Positions 1 to 7,900 of a stretch of 12,503 nt of DNA are shown here, piece after piece; positions within the stretch are counted from its first letter, which is position 1; every line of letters starts with the position of its first letter. A program made the translations under genes and the position numbers. The stretch is from Thermomucor indicae-seudaticae (lineage: Eukaryota; Mucoromycota; Mucoromycetes; Mucorales; Lichtheimiaceae): contig JSYX01000169.1 of the NCBI GenBank assembly GCA_000787465.1, positions 1 through 12,503 on the forward strand. The letters run 5' to 3'. The notes under the pieces were generated by a model that saw only the letters and a list, made by a program, of their open reading frames with translations, was not told where the DNA came from and did no database searches.

Positions 1-1
1 G

Positions 2-492
2 CACACTGTGCTGGGCCAGCTCTGCTTGCCTATTAGGACTCTGAGCGCTTTCCCTTTCAGGTCTGATATGTCACGTGTTTCTTTCTTTGAAGACCATACA
101 AATATTAGAATGGCTCATTTTAGTGACTGCAGATATGATAAGCGCGGATTCGCTCGAAACCTACAAAAAAACGATGATTAAAGAGAGGATGTTTGGCTGC
201 CCATTTTCCAAATTTGGGAGTTGTAATGACCGCCCAATTTTTATTAGATGTTCACAGGTTACCATACGGTTTCCGTAGTCGCTGCTGACCATTCTATAAT
301 TTGTCGGAAGGGATGGAAGTGCATGTTGGCCTGAAATACGAATGCTACCGAAGACGTTTCCTGGGGATTTCAGCCGCGTAAATGTGGGTGAAATTTCTGA
401 TTTTTTTGGCAGTGTGTATGACCTGACGCATTCGGTCTTCATATGTTTATTAAATGCTCTGGACCGTATGCTCGACAATCTAGGTGATACAT
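2..492 (+). pseudogene. possible broken coding remnant at left edge
   Basis: A plus-strand frame is open from base 2 to a TAA at 179-181 and includes an ATG at 68. Another frame is open over about 178-289, and a third over about 291-489 until a TAG. Read one after the other they have protein-like composition with hydrophobic helices near the end (for example FFGSVYDLTHSVF at about 405-443). No single frame is long, and I recognise no family. It could be the decayed end of a mobile element lying mostly outside the window, or chance. The small minus-strand ORF over 161-478 looks like its shadow. Confidence is low. Confidence 0.25.
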
Positions 493-1701
493 AGGTTGAC
501 GACGATTTCAGACATCAACAAAATCGTTCTTCAACATCTATTATTTTGTCGGTTTATATACAACGTTAGCGAGTGGTACAACACATCTACACAAACTGGA
601 GTGGGTTTGCGGAAACACTGAATAAAAAACGTCTTGGAACCATGAGTTTACCTAGTGGGTATTAACTACTGTAATTATACACGCGGCTAACGCATTTCCT
701 CACCACATTTGGGGGTTTCAGAGACCAGAGCACTGTTCGGAACCCTAACACCAGCTGGTCTACTGGCATTGAGAAAGGGAATGGCAGTCGTGCCGCTTCC
801 GTGCTGCGTGGCAAAGTGCAACTATAAGCAGCATAGCCTGTTCCTCGTCAAACGATGACGGGAACGACGAATCACCTGTATTCACATCTAGTGTTCCTTA
901 TGGGTGGGGTCGGGTTCAGGGTAAACCCAACCCATATAGACTCTAACTCAACCCGTTATTAACGGGTTCTGGTACGGATTGGGTTCAGTGTGAAGGCAAC
1001 CTACATTTAATGTGTCGGTTCTGACCCGACCCGTTAACCCGAGATCCAATAACGGACACTATTCTCCTCGTCATTGTGGCCATCGTCCAGCCAGACCTAT
1101 GAGATGCAATCAGGCGGTGAAGCTTTCATCACCTCGTCGTCATAGTAAAAGGGTTCACAAAGCGTCACACCTTCTTGTTGTGTTTTTGGACGTCGAGTTG
1201 GTTAGGCTGTCCCTGACTAAAGTGAGGAAGAGGTGTGGTGGAAAAGAAAGTGGGCGCAAGTAGGCAACTTATATGTGTTTTATGTCATGGGAAAAAAGGA
1301 GAGTACGCGTAACAATAACATATGCACTGTGGCAAACATGCACTGTAAACAGATTCAATGGTTGGTTTGGAATTCTAAAAAAGTCCCCATCTACCTTGTT
1401 TCTGCTATTTTACTCTTACACACACTGGTTCTGTCGCTCATACAACATTCCTCGATAAATACGTTCGGGTCATGATTGTCCCGGTCACAGTCAAGCTCAC
1501 GATAATAGCTTATTCCAAGAGTCAGGAAACAAAAGCAATGGTGTGTTTGGTCGTGTGGCACCGCCGCTCTTGCATGAATGAACGTTGCTGTAAGGAACGC
1601 CACGCTGATCGGACGGATTCTGCCGTTTCAATTCAATGCCCGCACAACAACTGATTCTTGAAACACGAACTCTCTAACCGAAACCCCTTTTGCTGCACAT
1701 C
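493..1701. other. gene-free stretch upstream of VMA10
   Basis: About 1.2 kb without a frame I would defend as coding. Short ORFs on both strands (for example 1012-1263 +, 1391-1603 -, 1472-1654 +) have no recognisable motifs and overlap each other. The only structured element is the GGGT/ACCC fold-back block at 902-1046. The last few hundred bases should contain the VMA10 promoter; no clear TATA box is visible. Confidence 0.5.
902..1046. repeat. GGGT/ACCC-rich fold-back repeat
   Basis: About a dozen GGGT or ACCC words lie within 145 bases. They include a perfect 19-base palindrome with a single-base centre, AACCCGTTATTAACGGGTT (950-968), and a longer-range inverted pair: 907-919 is the reverse complement of 1021-1032 except for one missing base. 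The whole block could fold into nested hairpins. It does not look coding. It may be a low-complexity dispersed repeat, the remains of a fold-back element or a protein-binding cluster; the sequence alone does not decide. Confidence 0.6.
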
Positions 1702-1704
1702 ATG
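1702..1704 (+). other. VMA10: ATG-only first coding exon of VMA10
   Basis: The coding part of exon 1 is just the start codon, followed immediately by donor GTACGC at 1705. The acceptor GATGTAG ends at 1764 and the next codons give the expected subunit G N-terminus. There is no in-frame ATG at the 5' end of exon 2, so a separate start exon is needed. An intron close to the start codon is, from memory, known for fungal vma-10 genes. Confidence 0.7.
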
Positions 1705-2257
1705 GTACGCCGATGCTGAAAACAATGACACGTCTCCATCGCACTCATTCGCTTATTGATGTAGGCTGCTTCGAGTTCACAAGGAATTAACACGCTCTTG
1801 GAAGCCGAGCGTGAAGCTGACAAGATTGTTCAAAAGGCCAAGCAATGTATGTATGCGTACACACAGTCGAGGTTTCAATGCACATGTCACTTGAACGAAT
1901 GCCGTTCGCCTTATAGACCGCATTCAGCGACTCAAGGACGCTCGTTCTGAGGCCGCCAAAGAAATTGAAGACCTGAAGGCCCAAAAGAACTTGGAATATC
2001 AAAACTTTGTCGCTCAGGTGCGTTCCAAGGTGTGCTTAGGTTTAGGATCAATGCTCTCTCTCACACACACACACATATGCATTGGTTAGCATTCGGGTGA
2101 GTCGGATGCAAGTTTGAGCGTCGTGGACCAAGAAACAGAAGCCAAGATTGCCGAGATCCAGGCTGCTTTTGCGGAAAACAAGGAAAAGGCATTGGAAAAG
2201 ATGATGGAAGCCATTGTCAGGGTTCAAGCTGAACCTCACCGGAATGCTCGCGTGTAA
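1702..2257 (+). CDS. VMA10: V-type ATPase subunit G (Vma10)
   Basis: This encodes a 117-residue subunit G of the vacuolar H+-ATPase. With subunit E it forms the peripheral stalk of the V1 sector and keeps the catalytic head from rotating. The exons are 1702-1704 (ATG only), 1765-1846, 1917-2017 and 2090-2257, with introns of 60, 70 and 72 bp. The spliced frame is continuous and ends at TAA 2255-2257. The N-terminal half carries the family signature: GINTLLEAEREADKIVQKAK (residues 8-27), then RLKDARSEAAKEIEDLK (33-49). The rest is a charged helix typical of subunit G, and the length matches the family. Intron 3 opens with GTGCGT rather than GTAAGT and contains a (CT)n(CA)n tract. The start was chosen because ATG followed directly by GTACGC is the upstream donor that joins in frame to the alanine codon at 1765. 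The gene converges with the minus-strand gene ending at 2577. Family identification is firm; the ATG-only exon is inferred from frame. Confidence 0.93.
2054..2075 (+). repeat. compound CT/CA microsatellite in VMA10 intron 3
   Basis: A run of CT dinucleotides followed by CA dinucleotides occupies the 3' half of intron 3, shortly before the acceptor TTAG at 2086-2089. It probably doubles as the pyrimidine-rich tract before the acceptor. Confidence 0.85.
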
Positions 2258-2576
2258 TAATACTTGGGGCCGCGCGCAAATATATATATATATATATATA
2301 TTTACATGGACGATTATTTGGATCATAAGTAATGTTCATATTGATACACGTTGTCCCATTTTTGTTGCATATACACGCCTATATAAGAAAGTAAAAAGTG
2401 GGGGAGGTTTGTACATAGAGAGAAAGATTACAGGTAGAAAAAGAGAAGAAACCATATACATTAGAAGGAAAAAAGAAAAACCATAAGTAGTTGGTGTGGC
2501 GCATCTTTTTTGTAAGCTGGTAAACGATTGTGATGGTATAAAAAGTGCTGTATGCCTTGTCAACTCACGGAAAGCA
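2258..2576. other. convergent 3' intergenic region with TA repeat
   Basis: These 319 bases separate the stop codons of VMA10 (+) and the minus-strand orphan gene, so they must hold both 3' ends. They contain an uninterrupted TA dinucleotide run at 2280-2301 and a purine-rich plus strand at about 2395-2485. No canonical AATAAA was seen on either strand. Short ORFs here encode TA-repeat peptides and are not credible genes. Confidence 0.6.
2280..2301. repeat. (TA)n microsatellite
   Basis: Eleven uninterrupted TA units lie 23 bases past the VMA10 stop codon, in the probable 3'UTR. Confidence 0.9.
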
Positions 2577-3863
2577 TTAGGCATCAAGGATATCCTGTGG
2601 TCCCCTTAGAAGACTGATGGTCGTTGCGGCAGACAAGATCATCAAGAATCGGCACCATCGCCAACAATAAGCTCCTCCGGCATAGATCAAGTTGGACAAG
2701 CATTGGAGAAGTAAAGTTGGTGAGAAACAGAGTCTAAGGAAATGATAGGCTGCAATCCATGCCTCTGGCGGTGGAGGAGGTCTTCTGATCTCTGTCATGA
2801 CTTCGGATAACGGACGACAGCAAAGGTCAGGATGGCGAAGTAAGAAATCAATATCCTCACCGAATCCACCGTCATCTGCGTTCTCGGATAAACTGTCCAA
2901 AAAGCTCAGGGTATCATCCAGTACATTACGTTGTTCTTGCTGGTATTCCAGAGGGATAATAATAGGTGAGAGTGGATGTCTCTGGGTGATGATGTCCTGC
3001 AGGCCAACAGGACCAGAAAGCATAGACGAAGTAGTAGTCGACATGGGTCCAATATCCGAAAGAATACCATCATCATAGATAGCACCAGTGTTGACAATAT
3101 TAACGGGCCGATAGTGATGTTGAGCGCTGGCCAAGTTATTATTGTCGGGCGCAGGTACAGGCTCCTCCACTTGATTGCCAACGTCATCATTACCCTCTTT
3201 GTTCCGCCGCCACTCGGTAGTAAAGTAGAACCAGGGATCTTCTTCCGTTAACCGTTCCTGGTAGTATTTCTGACGGTGTTGTTTAACGCGTCTGCGGCGT
3301 CGGAATCGTCGTTGCTCTTCCTGGATTTCTGCCAATGTCATTCCAGAAACCGTGCTTGAGCAATCATCGTCCTGTTCGTCAACACTTGTCGCTTTGCTTT
3401 CTCCTCGTCGACCGCATTCACTAAACAGTGAAGACACTGACGACAAGGAAAACGTGGATAGAGAAGCGAGTGACGGACGCGTAGGTAGCTGCTGTTGTTG
3501 TTGTTCTTCCTGCGACGACTGTTGTTGTTGTTGTCGCTGTTTGTTGATATAAATCATCTTTAATTGATCCAGCTGTTGCTGATGAAGATGCAAACGACGT
3601 TCCAAGGAATCCAGCCGACATGGAGAAGTAGATTCCTCCAGATCGTCGTCCATTTTCATTACGGCATCGATCGTTGCAGCCGCATCTACTCGTAGAAACT
3701 CAAGTTGACCTTGCATGTCAATAACTTGCCGCATGACATCGGACAATCGCTCTTCCAGTAAACGTCGTCGAAGTCTTGCAGTGGCCTTTTCAATCAGCTC
3801 GTCTTTATCAAGTTGCCTGGGGCAGAAGATATCTGTCCCAGCGCTAGTATCGCTCGTCGTCAT
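2577..3863 (-). CDS. uncharacterised coiled-coil / hydrophobic C-terminus protein
   Basis: A single uninterrupted 428-codon ORF of unrecognised family. Residues 19-108 are charged and heptad-like, suggesting a coiled coil. A glutamine tract lies at 109-125, a serine-rich stretch at about 131-150, and an arginine-rich segment FRRRRRVKQHRQK at 187-199 that could be a nuclear signal or bind nucleic acid or membrane. A long acidic, disordered-looking region follows. A proline run (PPPPP, 362-366) precedes about 50 mostly hydrophobic residues (369-418), rich in Leu, Ala, Cys and Trp, which could form one or two membrane-embedded or hairpin helices. The ATG at 3863 is preceded by an in-frame TGA within the inferred 5'UTR exon, so no N-terminal extension is expected. 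A cytosolic coiled coil anchored by a C-terminal hydrophobic segment is a reasonable guess, but no function is assigned. That the ORF is a real gene is supported by its length and domain-like layout. Confidence 0.75.
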   Translation of the reverse strand: MTTSDTSAGTDIFCPRQLDKDELIEKATARLRRRLLEERLSDVMRQVIDMQGQLEFLRVDAAATIDAVMKMDDDLEESTSPCRLDSLERRLHLHQQQLDQLKMIYINKQRQQQQQSSQEEQQQQQLPTRPSLASLSTFSLSSVSSLFSECGRRGESKATSVDEQDDDCSSTVSGMTLAEIQEEQRRFRRRRRVKQHRQKYYQERLTEEDPWFYFTTEWRRNKEGNDDVGNQVEEPVPAPDNNNLASAQHHYRPVNIVNTGAIYDDGILSDIGPMSTTTSSMLSGPVGLQDIITQRHPLSPIIIPLEYQQEQRNVLDDTLSFLDSLSENADDGGFGEDIDFLLRHPDLCCRPLSEVMTEIRRPPPPPEAWIAAYHFLRLCFSPTLLLQCLSNLIYAGGAYCWRWCRFLMILSAATTISLLRGPQDILDA

Positions 3864-3893
3864 TGAGATAGAGAAAAATCAAAGTACACTACA

Positions 3894-3953
3894 CTATCAA
3901 TCAGGTGAGTGTTAGCAACCCACCGTGAAACACTCCAATTTGGAAAATCTTAC
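3894..3953 (-). other. candidate 5'UTR intron of the 428-codon gene
   Basis: On the minus strand a donor GTAAGA starts at 3953, a CTAAC branch-like motif lies near 3911-3916, and an acceptor GATAG ends at 3894. This 60-base intron has the typical size for the window and ends 30 bases before the ATG at 3863. It is supported only by its splice signals. Confidence 0.5.
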
Positions 3954-4468
3954 ATGATCTGAAGGACAGAGAAGAAAAAGATGTATAGGCCCTTTCTACA
4001 ACATATACATAAAGTAAATATCTCACCCCCTTCCTCCCCGTAATTCTCCTTTTCGAGACACATACCGTCGGTAACAAGCCAAAATAGAAAAAGAAGAAAA
4101 AGACCTTTTTGTGGGGCAAAGGTGGGATAGACACCCCTTGAATTGCCTTTAATTGGACCGAGACGTAATTTATTCGCTTTGCCATCAAAATGCACCATTA
4201 GAAAAGGAGAGCTCTTTGGGGTTGTGCCATGAACAATGGGTTCTTTTATGCAAAGGAGTATATTCTTTATGCATCCTGCCCCCCAATGTTGATGATAATA
4301 ATGCCGTTGTCAACAACAAGTGGGGCAAATGCATGCAGATATTTCATTGATTGGGGATGTCAGTGCTGCAAAAGTGATCCGGCCATGTCCACCAATCAAC
4401 TGCTGCTGCCATCAGTATGATCCACCATTCAGCTTGCACGCGGCGAGCATGGTCCTATTTTAAGGCAA

Positions 4469-4482
4469 GATCAACGTTGATC
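4469..4482. promoter_or_regulatory. perfect 14-bp palindrome
   Basis: GATCAACGTTGATC reads the same on both strands and lies about 600 bases upstream of the orphan gene start. It could be a dimeric transcription-factor site, but nothing else in the window supports that. Confidence 0.25.
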
Positions 4483-4835
4483 CGTCAGGTCAACTCCACA
4501 ACTTGATTGATATTTCGCTTTACCCAACAACTAGGCCACGCTACACAACTCTCATCGCATGTTACCGTAAAAGCGTGCAATTAGTGCTTAACATGCACCC
4601 GTTGCACATTCCTTTGAAATACAGGATATTCTACATTTAATTAGACTGCTTTCATGAACACCACACGTTGGATGTAGGATCAGTTAGGATAGTACAATAT
4701 GATCGATGAGCGCCTTCAAGAAGACCTTGAATGCAACCTTGTTGGCTCTGGTCAAACATGGAATTTCTTCCGAAAAACGTGTTATCCTGTTTGCAAAACT
4801 CGTATATATACAAATTCTGCCATAATTACAGTACT

Positions 4836-4841
4836 TTTATT
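4836..4841 (-). terminator. candidate poly(A) signal of RAD16
   Basis: AATAAA on the minus strand, in the context AACAATAAAAGTAC, about 108 bases downstream of the RAD16 stop codon. Both position and motif fit a cleavage/polyadenylation signal. Confidence 0.55.
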
Positions 4842-4948
4842 GTTCATAAACATGTCTTTGTCGTGAGATCAAAGTATTGCAATTCATGCAGTGAGTGAAG
4901 TTGTTCTATGCTGCAGTCATGCATATACAGTGACAGCAACAACCTGCA

Positions 4949-7900
4949 TTACATCACAAACAGGAAGCGCAAGTCTTCCACGCTTAGACGCTCCAATGCA
5001 GATGTGTCTCTCTCTGTATTGAGACGTTAGCATTTGAACTTCAATTAAAGTTTCTGTTTAACACTTACCAACTGTACTTTGGACTAATGCCGTCTTTTTT
5101 TCTTGCAACTGTATAATGCGGCTTTCAATACTGTTTTCAATGATCAAGCGGGTGACCTTGATAGGTCTATGCTGACCCAGTCGATGAATACGATCCATTG
5201 CCTAGTTAACGACAAGGTTATTCGTTTGCTATGCCACGTTTCATTCCAAAACCTCAACCATACTTGAACTACAAAATTGAATAACTGTCAGAAATTGTTC
5301 ATTTGCTAGAGACCCACTTCAAATATACTTACGTTCAGCTGCCTGTTCGTGTACAACACGAAAATAAGGAGACTTAGTTAGTCTTCACGCTTCAAGTGCT
5401 ATGAGTAATTAAACTCCTACCGGATTCCACCAAGGATCGCTACGGATGGGAATCAGCAATTTCACGCGGTCTTAATAACATTACCTTACAAACTTACCAT
5501 ATAAAGACATGACTGGCTTCGGTTAAGTTCAAAGCGACACCTCCAGCCTTCAAGCTGATAAGGAAAACAGTAACTGAAGGTTTTGTCATAAAGCTACCGT
5601 ACATGAGGATACAGTCATGGACTCTTTTTTGCATTTGTTTCACTTACTGCTTGATAGCAGCATCTCGCTGCTGTGGAGACATAGTCCCATCAAGGCGGAT
5701 GCATTCAAACCCTTCACGAGACAGTCTCCAGTACACCAAGTCTAAAAAGTTGACAAACTATACAGCGCTTTCAGTACCGTTGTTCAAGGCTTCCTAATTG
5801 TTTGACCAAACCTGTGAAAATACGATGCTAAAATGAGTTTAGCTTTGCGGTTTACTAGCAGTGACTTTTGAATTTTGTATTTACCTTTTAATTGTTCTAT
5901 CTTCAGTGCGTAATTTGGATAACTCCTCAACCAATGCTTCGATTTTCGTTGAGCTACGCCAATTTTTCATGTCGATACGGTTCACAATACTGGTCTTCGA
6001 GAAACGTGAGTATGTCCCCCCACAGGATTCGACTTCCAGAGGAGGCTGTGACAGGTCGACCGAGAATATCGCAAAGCACGATGGGCACCGAAGACTCTCA
6101 TTTTGATTTTCCGTGTCGTCGAAACTTTGCAGATATTGGACACAGCACTACAAATACTATCAGTCAATGCGCTTTCAGTGCCAATCCTCCAAGTCAAATT
6201 ACCTCCCGACAGAATACGTGGCGGCATGCAGCAGCAATCGCATCCTAACAAGACCATCAGTCGCTACCATACCTCGATTCACTGCGCCGCAACGCACCTC
6301 AGGTGTTTCGTTGCAAAGCATGCAGACAAGTTGTTTGTCTGATGTGATTTCCTTCTTCTTTGTAACCAGATCCGGATGATTGGCTAGAAATCATCATCTA
6401 AGTCCAAAGCGTAGACGGCAGTCGGTGCTCAATGACTTACCACATTGACGCATACGCATTAAAAGCTCAAAGATGTTGGCATAATTATTCAAGACCGACC
6501 CTAACAGCGGCATGTATTAGGCAATGTTGACCACACAGGTGTATTTGTCTGCTTTACCTTGCTCTACATAGCTTGAGAATTGACGTGCTGAATCGCTGTA
6601 AAGCGACTGGTACAGATCCTCTTCCTCTTCGTTGAAAAAGTCTCTCCGGATAAAGATGTTTCGAGGAGGCAACCCGAGATCATCCGCACATTGAACCTTT
6701 GTACGTCTAAGCATGATCTTGTCGAGGAGTTTTCTTAATTTTTCCATCGCTCTACGGCCTTCGCCCACATAGCCACTGCTTTGAATAGGTTTCAAGACCT
6801 CATTATTCCACCAGCAAACATGGCTAATCAATTAACGTTAAGACACGGCACAGGAATGCAGTTGTAACGTATCAACTTACTCCATCGGTGAATGTCTACA
6901 GTCTATGTTGTCGCAGCTAATCTTGTCAGAGAATTCCCAGTTGAGACTCTTGCAAGGACATTTCTTGCAGTAGTAATAACCAAACGGATCTGAAGACTGT
7001 CAGTCAATACACCAGCAAAGCGTTCATGTTACACAAAAGCTGTTACCAGCTTGCATAAAGCGGAGAAGGGAATAAAGCTCGCCGACACGATTCTGAAGTG
7101 GAGTACCAGTAAGAGACCATCTATAGTTGGCTTTTAGGTCGAACTGACACAAAAATTAGTTATGGCTTTCGTCCTGATGTTCGTAACTGCGGCACTTACG
7201 ACTGCTTTAGCGGTATTACGAGCTCTGTCTTTTATATTATGTGCCTGAAAAGTAATATAATCATTGACCAGTCTTTTAAAAGCAAAGACCCTTGAGTTAC
7301 CTCGTCCAGAATGATTCGATGCCAATTAATTTGATGCAAAGGAGACTTCTCTTTTATGAAGACCGAACCGACTTTTTTGCCTACTTCTTGGCGTCTAAAG
7401 CATCCTTCGATAATGGAATCTACGCAAGATTTAGCAACTTACCCAGTTATAAAGACTGCAATAACTCCTTACATGTTGTCAATACTACGTCGTATTTTGC
7501 CAGTTCTTGGACATTCTCCATTCGATTTGGGCCTAAAGAGTAGCAAGATGGACGTTAAATAGACGGCTAATGTTGTGAATGATGATTCCCATACCGTGAT
7601 AGATGTAAACTGAAAGAGCTTTGTTTGTATGCGTCTCAATTTCGTTTTTCCATTGCATCAAAGCAACCTGATCATCTACAATGTAAGCATGCGAGCAGAA
7701 AACGAGCCTATAGCAACTTACAGTTGGCGCAGCGACGAGGTTAGGCTTTCTCCTTTGTGTTAACAGTAAAGCTATGGCCTGGATTGTTTTTCCCATCCCC
7801 ATTTCATCCTGAGACCATCACCGTGAGAAAGAAACAGAAGCATCGTCTTGATGTTAAGTTTATTGCTTACCGCCAAGATGCCTCCTTTGAACTTTTCACA

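Larger units (their letters stand above)
3954..4948. other. non-coding region between RAD16 and the orphan gene
   Basis: About 1 kb holding the 5' leader and promoter of the orphan gene and the 3'UTR of RAD16, both on the minus strand. The minus strand is pyrimidine-rich at about 3960-4110, as is common just upstream of fungal start sites. A perfect 14-base palindrome, GATCAACGTTGATC, lies at 4469-4482. Small ORFs (4153-4350 and 4229-4420 on +, 3901-4198 on -) have no recognisable content. I saw no RNA gene. Confidence 0.55.

Noticed and set aside
4153..4420. Small plus-strand ORFs between RAD16 and the orphan gene
   Set aside because: Overlapping, short and without motifs, in a region that reads as UTR and promoter.
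5758..5884. Apparent frameshift and TAG stop in RAD16 suggesting a pseudogene
   Set aside because: A 16-nt exon (5827-5812) and acceptor at 5758 recover [14 protein letters not shown] in frame, so the gene is intact.
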